Below, piece after piece: positions 25,801 through 41,400 of a stretch of DNA of 64,000 nt. A program made the position numbers and the translations under genes. The notes under the pieces are model-generated. The model did no database searches. It had not been told where the DNA came from and was given only the letters and a program-made list of their open reading frames with translations. The stretch covers positions 1,102,051-1,166,050 of the forward strand of contig NC_085093.1 in assembly GCF_963422355.1 (NCBI RefSeq), in the 5' to 3' direction. Position 1 is the first letter of the stretch. Each line of letters starts with the position of its first letter. The DNA is from Corticium candelabrum. Its lineage: Eukaryota > Porifera > Homoscleromorpha > Homosclerophorida > Plakinidae.

Positions 25801-28052
25801 TATTGACAAGTTGTCATTATAGCACACTTGATTGCAAGTCAGAAGACTCTTGTTTCACCTTATTCTCAGGCGGTGGTAGGAACAAAAGTTAGACGCCAAA
25901 GACAACCGAAACGCAGTTCAACCGACACTCCCTACTGTCCACTATCAGGCAGTTCTAAAGGTATGATCTTTGTTACTAAGTTGCATTATTGTGCTTGACG
26001 ACTTAATGATATTTAGTTCAAGTCAGAGATAATGAACTGCTACCACTCTTAGTTGATGAATTTCCATTTCTTTATGTGTCACGAGCTACAGTACAGCAAA
26101 TGTGGAGAAAACAAATGAAAAGGATTCAAGGCATAACTCGCGCAGAACTGGGTAGAAGCTCTAGTGCGAAGGTCATTGTTCAGTTAGAGGAGGCTGAACA
26201 TAAGCAGAGAGCTCTTCTTAAGTTGATGAAAAAAGATGTTGACCACACTCGAAGATTGGTAAGTTTGTAAATAGTTTAAGCAGTGTGGTAAATAAAAGAT
26301 GTGATGTTGTGTGCGTTGGCTATTAGCCTCGAACTTCCAGACCAGAGAGCGCAGAAAGCGCGCAGACTCTAGTCTGGACCAAGTCGATACTAAAATGATT
26401 TCGGAAGTACTTATCAAAAGCGATGCTAAATGGTAGTCTAACAGCATAAGATTGTTTTACCTAGATCAACATATCATTTGTAAATGCCATGAGATCTCAC
26501 GAACAAAGAAGAGACGTCTGCCGTGTTTGCGGCGATATCTTGGTGGACAGCATAAAACCACGACTCTTTGATTCTTTGGCAGACCGCTAGCTAGTCTAAC
26601 CGCTCAACTGGCGAGACTACCGCTCGACCAGTTGTCAAAGGTGATGGTCTAGTGACGCTGCTGTGCATGTTCTGTCACCGCAAGCTTAAAAATAACGAAG
26701 AACTGAAGCTGAAACTAAAACTAAGCTGTGTGTGTGCACCAGAGTCTTCATCATGGCTCTGGCGTGCACTCAGCCGCCCACGAGGATTTCACACATGCAA
26801 TCAGCGCTGGCGCACTTAGCATAACCAATTACTGCTAAGCCAATCAGAATTTACGACCAACATTTCGTTTGTAAGGAGCTGACTGGCTTAGAAGGCTATT
26901 TCCGAAATCATTTTAGTATTGACTTGGTCCAGACTAGAGTTCGCGCGCTTTGCGGGGCTCTCTGGTCTGGAAGTTCGAGGCTAGTTGGCTATATGCATGC
27001 TGTTGAAAATTAATTACCAGTAGTTAAGACTTTTGTCGAACAGATTGAAACAAGAACAGATGACTTGATATTCTCACTAGTTACTAATCGTAACTCGACG
27101 TAAGTTTTGTATTGAATGGTTTGGTTAGCTGGGAACTAGAGTCTGTGTGATTTTGCATATGCTCCGAGTCTCTGTTTGAAAGTTTGGGTTATTGTGTATG
27201 CTCTCTGCTTGGATCGAATGTATAGAAATAGGGTCGGGTGCATGGCCACTCTAACTCAGTTGTTCACCAGGTTTGCAATAGCAACCTGGCAATCGTTCTT
27301 TTTCAAACAAGGTGATATATCATTCTGATTTGTTATTTAAAGCATGAACAGCAAGAGAGAGATCGCCAGATGCAATACGTGAAATCAAGGTTACAAGAAA
27401 AGAGGCAATCTTCTGCTAGCGCCAAACGCTACTATGATGACTATGTGGTTCAAATGAGAACCAGACAGATGAAACGAAGGACTAAAGAGGAGCAGGTAAA
27501 TGAATGATTCTGTATATTATTTTGATTTACTTTTTATTTACATGGACAACGTAGATATTTAAGAAATTGTTTGAAGATGGACTTGAGATGCAGAAAGCTC
27601 GTTTGCGTGAGTTGAAAGAATATTATAAAGAAGGAAGAGAAAAACAAGCCAAACAACAACAAGACGAAATAGAGTCTCTAGAAAATTAGTAATTAGCATG
27701 CTTTACTCCTACTGAATATACTGGTTGTAAGTGGTTTAAATTCTTTGCAGCTACAAAGATCAGTTTGCTATGTTGGCCGAAAGTATAATGGAAGAGAGGC
27801 AGCAGATGCAAATAAGAGAAGATGCTCAAGCCAAAGTTAGTTACACGGGTTTTCATCTCATCCACAACTTGTCATATTTTTCCTCAGGTCGTTGACAAAA
27901 TGAAGAGAGAACTTCGGAGTCGCATGGAGAAGGAAATCAAAGAAATACAGGAAGCAATGATTCGAGACGAAGATGATGCTTACTTCAGACAGTTGGATGC
28001 TGATCGGCTTCGTCAACGTCTTCAGACTGTCTATTACCACACGAAGCTGTAA
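22816..28052 (+). CDS. CEP95: Centrosomal protein CEP95 (CCDC45)
   Basis: Ten exons (22816-22963, 23023-23223, 24037-24596, 24718-25729, 25880-25960, 26017-26258, 27343-27495, 27555-27688, 27751-27835, 27888-28052) encode 926 residues; human CEP95 has 821. It is a centrosome/spindle-pole coiled-coil protein. The N-terminal 110 residues match its calponin-homology-like domain (LDHITGEN-type block here as LSHITGENVVAKDK, then LIEIFSVLMEVLLEATEG). A long Ser/Thr/Gln-rich, probably disordered middle follows (exons 3-4). The C-terminal coiled coil begins at FPFLYVSRATVQQMWRKQ and ends QLDADRLRQRLQTV. Exon 4 uses a donor inside an otherwise open frame; the matching acceptor at 25880 keeps phase. 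Intron 2 holds a dispersed repeat, intron 6 a 660-bp transposon. ERCC6 starts 145 bp after the stop. Confidence 0.88.
23276..23960. repeat. Dispersed repeat (possible LINE/SINE 3' part) in CEP95 intron 2
   Basis: The segment opens near CTACATTGCCTGGCTTCGCC, a GC-rich hairpin-like motif seen at the edge of RTE-type LINE/SINE repeats in other invertebrates. It ends in TTATATATAAGATAGAT. Its last 120 bp recur at 57053-57160. No open reading frame of a transposon protein is present. The family assignment is tentative. Confidence 0.5.
26324..26983. mobile_element. 660-bp TIR DNA transposon with 9-bp TSD (MULE-like) in CEP95 intron 6
   Basis: The ends are inverted repeats of about 80 bp with roughly 90% identity, opening TAGCCTCGAACTTCCAGACC on both sides. 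Immediate flanks are identical 9-mers GTTGGCTAT (26315-26323 and 26984-26992), a clean target-site duplication. A 9-bp duplication with long TIRs is typical of Mutator-like elements; no transposase is present, so it is non-autonomous. The interior has two short stretches with paired cysteines: one from about 26484 reading MRSHEQRRDVCRVCGDIL, another near 26667 with CMFCHRKL. They may be a captured gene fragment or chance. Confidence 0.8.
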
Positions 28053-28197
28053 TGTAATTCTAAATTTGCTGAATTTGTGTTCTTTTACTGGTGGTGGTGA
28101 TTGAGACTTCTCTGTGTCTAAAAACGGTATTACATTGGCGCACACAAAGGTTTGGGATTGCGAGTCTACACTGATATCCGGGTTGTCTTGCGTGGAC

Positions 28198-33590
<5,393 letters not shown>

Positions 33591-33668
33591 TGCGACAGTC
33601 AATTATATACGCATGCGCCTTTTGTCATTGCTTCTTATCTAAACATTTGGTCTACTGTGTTTGATATC

Positions 33669-35236
33669 TTATTCACTATATTCAGACCATTCTTCTGATG
33701 CAACCGAATCGTAGCTAGAGGATGATACTTTTGTCTGTTTGTTCGCTAATTGCTTTTGACCCCAGATGGTCATCACTCCTTCAAACGCTGACTCAAACCT
33801 TTTCGCTTTACGCCGTCGATCGCCACAGACTTGGCGGACGGTGTGCATCACTGAGAGTTTGAAATGATCAAAGTGTGAATCTGGTTTGGATGGAAGGCAT
33901 CTAAGAGCAGCTTGGCACCACCGACCTGAGCAGCTGCCCACAATGAACCAGTTAACAATGAGTATCCACAATACTTGGATGATCATGCCACCAGTGATAG
34001 AAATGAGGGCATCGACAATCCACGTAGTGAAAACGGTTACCTCAGTGAGTTCGAATGCGTAGATACCGGCTGCTAAACCTACCACAGTGATGCCCAGACC
34101 GTATCCCAGTCGACGGAATCGTCGCCTTGTTTCTGGCTTGTGAACACAGCCGCAGACAAGAAGTAGGCGAACGACAAAGCTGACTATTTGATAACTCACT
34201 GCAACAATGATTCGACGTTCGTTCTTGCTAAATTCATGAGAATAACAAGGAAGATGCGGGACCACGCAAACAAGAGTGTGCTCCAAATTACGCTCACTCA
34301 TGCCATGTAATACGCTGGATTGGGCTGATGAACAGAAGGGTCTTGCGTCCGGTGCGAAAGTTCTTGAACTTTGAGAACCTATACAGCCACGGCAAGCGTA
34401 AATGAAGTTTTAGTGTAATCCATATGTGCATACAGTGTAGGTACACTATGGATGTTAATTAACAACACAAGTGACCGAAAACACGAGACCGTGAGCTTAC
34501 TTTTGCATGCTGGTAGACACACAATGCCATTGGAACATGTATTTGGCTGAGCAGCAGCTTGTGCTTGCGAATTGCAGTAAGACCACTGTTCGCTGTTGAA
34601 CGAAGTTGGTTTGGGATATAGAAACCACTCCACGTTCGAACTGCCAATGTGTACGATGCTCATTGGTATTGGCTTGCAGTTTTGGTATCCTTGTTGACTA
34701 GTTGGGCTTTCTACTACGGTATTCTTCTCTCCTGTGTTGTGTGCAGACTGTTGTATCGTATCTTCGTTTGCTGTATTTTCTTCGTCGTCGTTTGTTTGTC
34801 GTGTGTCTACTCTGTGCAATCGATTTGCCGCTGAATTGAGCATTTGGTCCGTTTGATAGTCAACAGAGCAGCCGTCCATATGACAGCGGCGCCGTTGTAT
34901 GCACAGATCATTTTTGACGTGAAAGGAAGCTTGAATAGTAAAAGTAACGAGGATACAGATAATAATGTGAACGAGTCGACGTTCGAGAGTGAATTTGAGA
35001 TTCCACTTTTGTCTGAAGGCGCCCAGCTTATTTAGTGTCGTCACGAACAAGCCCGTGATGTCGTGCTCGAGTAGGATGAAATATCCTAGACACTTCAACT
35101 CTTTCACACACTGAAAAACAAACCATTGCAACGCGTATCTATGTAGTTAATTAATTAACCATTAATTCTGGCGTTCCTATACTTTGTTTTCGTTCGGTGA
35201 CTCCCACTCGTCGTCAGAGCTTTCTTCTGCTGTCAT
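33669..35236 (-). CDS. Four-pass membrane protein of unknown family, paralog A
   Basis: Three minus-strand exons (35236-35183, 35110-34501, 34378-33669) encode 457 residues. I do not recognise the family. The start is acidic (MTAEESSDDEWESP). I see four likely membrane helices: LVHIIICILVTFTIQASF (about residue 60), IIVAVSYQIVSFVVRLLLV, YGLGITVVGLAAGIYAF and MIIQVLWILIVNWFIVGS. Between helix 1 and helix 2 lies a loop of about 220 residues rich in Cys, containing EWFLYPKPTSF and GIVCLPACK. The C-terminal tail is polar. No channel, GPCR or transporter signature is visible. The divergent neighbour at 35407 shares helices, YPK and PAC motifs and the position and phase of the last intron, so they are duplicates. 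An extracellular disulfide-bonded loop is inferred. Confidence 0.8.
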
Positions 35237-35406
35237 CTCTTGTGCAAAATTTGATAGTTGATGTATGGATAAAGTGACGTCACAGTGATTACATTTTTCG
35301 TCATACTGAAAAATGATTCATTGATCATCATACAGTTGATAGTCTAACCGCTCAACGTCAGAGTCAGAACGATCGAAAATCTAGGATATCTTGCGCAAAT
35401 GGGAAA
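35237..35406. promoter_or_regulatory. 170-bp divergent promoter of the membrane-protein pair, with CRE
   Basis: This gap between the two paralogs contains a perfect TGACGTCA palindrome at 35275-35282, the CREB/ATF consensus. Its symmetry would let one site serve both directions. Regulation is inferred from sequence only. Confidence 0.5.
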
Positions 35407-36731
35407 ATGGAGAGTTTGTTTGGGGGTATGTCACGCGTTTAAGTGATCGATTGGGCTGACTGTGTGTTGCATCTCATGTTTTTGTACTTGTATAGAGAGA
35501 ATTTCGAGGTCTACTGACTTACGTTGCTCTCGAAAGTGATGTGATCGGGTTTTTTCTAACTTTGTGGACGGTTTTAGGGCTCCCACCAACGAAAAAATGG
35601 CCGAGATTTCGCTTTGGATTTGAACGGCGATTCTTTCACCTGTTGTTGTGTATACTCATAACGTTCGGTATACAAGCAGCAATGCACTTTCGCGAAAGCA
35701 CCTGCCTAGATCGAGAAGACTGTCTTGAAGCTTGCAAGGAAGGCAGTCCACTCACACTGGTACCAAAGTCGTTTGGTAAGAATAGATCCGAAGTACAACG
35801 TTGTAGTCCGATCAAAAAACTTCAAATTGGACCAGAAAGTGCATCCCTTCATTGGTTTGTTTACCCCAAGACTCACGTCTCAATGAACACCAAGTGGGCA
35901 GATTGCAGAAGGAAAGCAGATGATGTATTTCTTGGGCATCTAGACAGCTGCGTTAGTCTCCGTGCTGTTGTATGTGTACCTGCCTGCAGAGGTAAATGCA
36001 TTTCTAGTGTGACGTGAAAACTTACGTATAATTATTTTAATTAACATCTATAGTCTATTCGTCTTCTAGATATCAGTGATCCATTGGTTTTGTATCCCGA
36101 TGATCGCCCGCTTTGCTCGGACTCACTACAACAAGCAACTGAAATAACAACTGTAAATGAAATAGCTGAAATGATCAATAGTGTTACGCGGAGCTCTTTG
36201 TCGGAAACTCTAATTTGTGCAGCCCCAGACACGTTGTGTTTGACTATCGATTACCCAAAGTCATTTCGGATTGGATTCGTTGCATTGCTGTATCAGTTTG
36301 TCTCTGTTTTGGTTCGCACACTTCTTCTCTGCACATTTGTTTCTAAGTCAAAACGAGGAGGAGCAAGAAGACTGGGCTCTATCATAATATTTCTGCTTGC
36401 TGGATCATCTGTATTTATCTTGATGTTTGATTTGCTGAGTGTTCCGTTGTGGTTGAAAGAAGCTTTCCTTTCTCTGTTGGCTAGTTATGCGGTTCAACTA
36501 GGAATCATCATGGTACTGCGTTGGTTTCTTCTCGGCAGCATTCAATGTTCAAAACTAGATAGGAAACGGCTAGTATTTGGAATACGAAGAATAGCCCTGA
36601 GGATGAAAGGAGGTGTCTCTTACAATCTGGTTATTTTGTATTCGACAGAATATGAACATACGACTAGAAGAAACCCAAACTTCCTAGACATGCCAAACAC
36701 AGAAAGTGGTGACGAAGACTACGGCTTCTAG
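35407..36731 (+). CDS. Four-pass membrane protein of unknown family, paralog B
   Basis: Three exons (35407-35425, 35500-35991, 36070-36731) encode 390 residues. The tiny first exon encodes MESLFG plus one base; of three possible AG acceptors only the third keeps the frame. It aligns with paralog A from FRGLLTYVALESDVIGFF onward. Helix 1 is HLLLCILITFGIQAAM, followed by a Cys-rich loop with LHWFVYPKTHVSMNTKW and VCVPACR, then helices VALLYQFVSVLVRTLLLC, IIIFLLAGSSVFILMF and YAVQLGIIMVLRWFLLGS. The loop is shorter than in A by about 60 residues, and the tail is shorter. A short conserved ERR(F/L) motif sits just before helix 1 in both. Function is unknown. Confidence 0.8.
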
Positions 36732-36812
36732 AAGTTGTATTCTAGAAAAGTTATACCACAAGTAAAGTCCATTAGTGGAAATCTACGTTCTGTGAGGTCT
36801 GTTGTGTCTATA

Positions 36813-36867
36813 CAAATCTGTCAGTCCCTCAACCGTAACATAAATCTGTCAGTCCCTCAACCGTAAA
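36813..36867. repeat. Two tandem copies of an about 30-bp unit
   Basis: AATCTGTCAGTCCCTCAACC plus GTAA occurs twice in immediate succession; a small recent duplication. Confidence 0.8.
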
Positions 36868-37716
36868 GTGCAGTCATTGATTCTCACAGGATATGTTTTA
36901 ACTTAAAAATTAATGTTTGTTGCCTTCATGCAAGCATCTGGACTTAATTAGAAAACTACTTTATAATTTTCAAATCCTAATGTTAATTATTAAATCAAAA
37001 GTGTTAATTAAGTAAATAGTCTAATATATTTGGTTTCTTGTCAAGAAAATTTTCTAGAATACTAACTTTCTCTGTTTGTGGTCACTTTAGACTATCTAAA
37101 ATCGCAAAAATTTTCGTATTTTTTTGGTCCGTTCTGAGCGATCTTGTTATGAGCGAGCCTTGTAAAACAGACCCACGCGCAACGACAAAAAGGTAATTAC
37201 TACTAATAGCGTGATGTGCTAAATTGTCAATTAAAACATTGTCTAGCTTCCCATAAATTGCGTAACCTCGCCCTAGACGCAGTGTGCATTACAGCCCCGG
37301 ATGCGCCGCCATCACCCCTGCGTCATTTGATTACATACTTACTTCCGCCTAGAAAGGCGGTACGTGTACGCCGAACCAGACGTACTACTACATTACTATC
37401 AAATGCGTCTGCCGTATATATTAATTGATTAATTAATAAGACAAATTACTTCAGCTTGTTGAACTGTAGTATGCTTACGCATACTCTACTGTGTTTTCAT
37501 GTACGTTTACGTTACTGCGAACCGTAGAGTTGAAATGTAAACAAATTAAACAAACAAACACAAGAGGTTTTTACAAGTGCTTCATTACGAACTTCTGGAT
37601 TCAAAATGTGATCGCGAACAGAGACTGGTAGGTGTCTAGTAGGATACTGTACGAGTGTCTTGCCTTGCCAGCTGTCACATCGATCCACCCATCAGTGATT
37701 CACGCAATTAATTAAC

Positions 37717-38186
37717 TACCGTATTTGCTCGTAATAACGCCCATGCCCGTATATACGCCCATGTGCGACAGGTCAGAACTTTCAGCCCGAAAAAACGACC
37801 ATGCCCAAGTATAAGCCCGGAATACGCATGCGCAGACAAAACAAAATGGGTACGCAGAACATTCGTCTCCGTCTGTGTGCGTTTGATGAGCTGGTGTTAT
37901 GTCTTTATGTCTTCTTTGCAATTACCGCCCCTGATGCTCTTGACCGGCTTCAGTCCGACGGTTTAGTTTCTGCGTGTATGTTGATGCTGAATGGATACCA
38001 GTACCTTAGATCTTGCAAATGGATAATTGCAAGCATTTGTCGTATTTCTGACTTCAAGTATTTAGATGATGACTGGCCAGACGACAACATTTAGTGACCA
38101 AAATAACGCCCATGCCCTAGTATACGCCCAGAAAAAAAGTGTTTCTTTTCTATACGCCCAGGGCGTTATTACGGGCGAATACGGTA
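37717..38186. mobile_element. 470-bp TIR element, MITE-like
   Basis: The left end TACCGTATTTGCTCGTAATA and the right end, read in reverse as TACCGTATTCGCCCGTAATA, are inverted repeats that continue into ACGCCC-rich sequence. The outer TA on each side may be the target duplication, which would suit a Tc1/mariner-type origin. Sub-terminal ACGCCCATGCCC and TATACGCCCA motifs recur at both ends. An open frame of about 97 codons (37801-38094) lies inside but matches nothing I know. Confidence 0.7.
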
Positions 38187-38480
38187 ATGTATACTAGCTA
38201 GATATCTAGATAGATATGCATCAGCAGATGAACTTCTCACTCTGTAAAGCAGTCATGCAGTTGTGGTGTGTTGGTTGTTGGATCGATCAACGAGTTTCAC
38301 TGTACGTAGTGATGAAATTGGTCTAAATTTAGGGGCGTCAAATTTCGTGTGAATGTTAAGCGCCGAGAAATGATTTCCTGTAAACAGTAGACCCGAAATA
38401 GCGTTACAACATATCCGGGAACAAGCGGTGAGGCCGGGGCGCGAGCAGTAGCTAGAGCAGTCACGATATCTCACTCGAAC

Positions 38481-41400
38481 ATGGAGGTGATCGATCCGAA
38501 GCTTGTGGAAGGTATCCGTCTAGCAGAATACGCTCTGGGGCCAACGCCAAACTCGAAGCAGTGTTTGACACCCAGCCAAATCAGCCACTTTCACAGCTTG
38601 CTCTCTGATCCACTGGTGGCCAGCGGGTGATTGCTTTCGATCCTCAATACGTACATGTCTAATCAACTTGTCTGTGTCTTTGCAGCTATCTCAGTTGTTT
38701 GATAGCGAAGCTGATATCACTGGACAGTCTGCATGGTACAGGCCTAACACCTAGGGATAATCATCTGTGATATTTGTTGCACGTTCAATGTTGCTTATCG
38801 TATACAATACAAAGCTTTGCACGGCACGATAGATTTTAAACAACGCAATTTATTTTATTAGTTTAATCGACGATCAGTGGCATGTTGAAAGTGTTTATTA
38901 CCGGATTTAGGTGGCCAGTGAATGATTTCAAAAGCCTAGTTTACACCCACGGAGTCTAACGACGTTAGTGTTTGGTAGGTCTCCAACCTTCAACTAATTT
39001 TGTGCTGCTTGGGCTTTTCGGGAATTTGAAAGACAATGGTCATGGTCATGCAATGTTTGGGCATATGTCAGTTACAAGGATTCTTGACTCTGCTATATGG
39101 CACTAGTCGGCAATCTCTATTGCAAGGCTGGACATTGCCTTGTATCAGGTGTTGCGGCCCTTTGGGCCTGAATGCGACTGGGTGGTAATGTTGTGTGGTA
39201 ATGTTATGCGTTGAGGTGTTTTGCTACACCCTTTTGGTCATGTGGCTATCATCCACTGCCAACTGGTGGGATGTTGAAGCTTTAGTTTATTTGTATCTCT
39301 TGTCTGTTGTCTCACTAGGCTACAAGCCGATCAAGTCAGTTTTGTACGATCTGTTGCAAAGACACCAATTTAATACCCAAGATGGTTACAAGGAATGGCT
39401 CGAAAAAGCACCAACAGGAGGAGGCTCAAATCTATTGTCTCCTTTTCGTATCCTTGCTCTTTATTGTAGTATGTTGATAGATGAGTTGTTATAAATTTAT
39501 ATAGTGTAATACCTATTTAATATGATCATAATAATTGCAGCCTTTACTGAACTGTTGAATACCAGATGTGGTTCGATCAAACCTCATTGACACTGTCTGC
39601 TTCGTTGGATGGCTGTTTTCCTGTACGGTCACAGACACACTGCGGACGTTGTGGAGACAGTGGCAGATAGGTCTATTAGCACTAACTGGGTTTAGTTATT
39701 AGAGATTTCATGTGCATTGCTTGTAGCATGCTCTACTCATTGTCGATCCAAGTCTGAAAAAATGGTTATTTGTTAGCAGTCTTTCTCACATTGCAATAGT
39801 CAATTGTAGTGTTTTTAGGCCTTACATCTCGTAGGATCCATAGTGAATTCATCTCAATTGAATATTAGAGACATCGTTTCCCTGTGCTGTCAAGGATTCA
39901 AAGCTGGTCATTTCTTGCCTGATTTTTTGACACACAAGGAAAGCTCGCCAGATGAAGTTGCTGGTGAGTTACGTGATTATAAAGCAGGATTTGTGAAATC
40001 TGTTCTTTACTTACCAAAAGAATTTTTCTAATATCTCTTTGATCTCTTCTAGGCAATGACCATCTTTTGTATGCCAGACTTAGAAAAATGGCAAGAACTT
40101 CTGAGAGTGCAAAGGAAACTCTTCAAGCTGTCATCGATCAGCTTGAAAGGGTAATGTCATTAATATGTGACATGAGTGACAGTGAGAGTTACAAACTAGC
40201 TGGGAATTGTCTATGGACTTTTTTGCAGCTTGAATTCAATGAAGAAGATGAGCAAGTTTTTCCAGTTTTGCAGCTTTTTTGTGAGACTGTAATGGCGGTA
40301 AAGTGTTGTACATATTTATTAAGTTACTGTTAGAAGAGGCCATATAGTTGTTTCGAATGTAGGCTCCTTATGTTCACCAAGAACATTATTTCAATGCTTA
40401 TCGAGCTGTTCAGCCACTCTACTTGTGGCCTCTTCCACATTGTGATGTTGCTAGAGATGTCATGAACTTTATTCAAGATGAAATGAAATCTCCAGGTTTG
40501 GTTTGGAGAGTATGTATTCAGTGATGTAACCATGCTTTACAGGAATCCATTTTCGACGTCGGTTGATTTCTGAACACAATCTGAATGTAAAACAATTCCT
40601 CTCTCATGGAGACAGGTTTGTGCTAATTATTACACCCTTTGGCACATGCAAACATGTATTTAATACATGTCTTCTACATGTTTTCTTATTAGAGAACACA
40701 GTATTCACGTTTTAGTGGACACATCTGCTATTGCAGCTGATTCTCTTTACTCTTCACTTGCACACCAGGAATGCCTAACTGAAACACATTTACAACAATT
40801 ACTTATTAAACGTATTTTCTGAACAGAGGAATTGTACTTGTACTGAGTATCTCTCTGTTCACTGTTATGTTTCTGTGACATGCAGATACACTTCTCAGTT
40901 ATTATGGTACAAACTGTAATTTGGCGGATGTTGAAGAAGGCCTTTCGGTAACTTTATATTACTTTGAATTATCTGTGTTGTATTTATTCTGGTTTCTTTA
41001 TAGCTTTGTGCAGCTGACGGATCAATTGAAAGTCTTTGCAATGCTGCTGTTCAATATTCTGAACAGGCAGCTGGGTTTGCAAGTGAAGAGAAAGCTCTGG
41101 ATGTGCTGGGAGACAGACTTGAGTCTTTAATGGAAAGAATCACTTCTCAAGTGGCAAAATCTAATGAATCTTCTGCCATGGCTACTAATGGATGTGATGA
41201 CAAAGAAACAGTGGCTGTTGCTCTTCCCAGGCCTTGCATAGAACGTCATACATTTAATAGTGAAGAGTCAACTAGTGCTCACTCTTCCTTATTTGAAATT
41301 CTATTTAAATCAGATTATTTTGATATGAGGCCACGAAACTCTATTTCTCCTCCAACTTGTTTTGACGATGGATTTAATGTTAGAGCAAATTCAACAGGCA

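Larger units (their letters stand above)
36732..38480. other. Gene-free interval with a TIR element
   Basis: No gene is supported. There is a tandem duplication of an about 30-bp unit (AATCTGTCAGTCCCTCAACC) at 36813-36867, AT-rich sequence with TTAATTAA strings, and a TIR element at 37717-38186. The 5' side of the p101-like gene lies at the right end. Confidence 0.6.

Noticed and set aside
28114-28197. Upstream extension of ERCC6 beginning at GTG
   Set aside because: Non-ATG start with no conserved residues; the ATG at 28198 is preferred.
37801-38094. 97-codon open frame inside the TIR element, starting MPKYKPG
   Set aside because: Lies wholly in a repeat, overlaps its sub-terminal motifs and has no family resemblance; treated as chance or a captured remnant.
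40151-40228. Treating this stretch as p101 exon because the frame is open
   Set aside because: Good GT donor and strong CTTTTTTGCAG acceptor, and removal fits the human alignment better; uncertainty noted in the gene entry.
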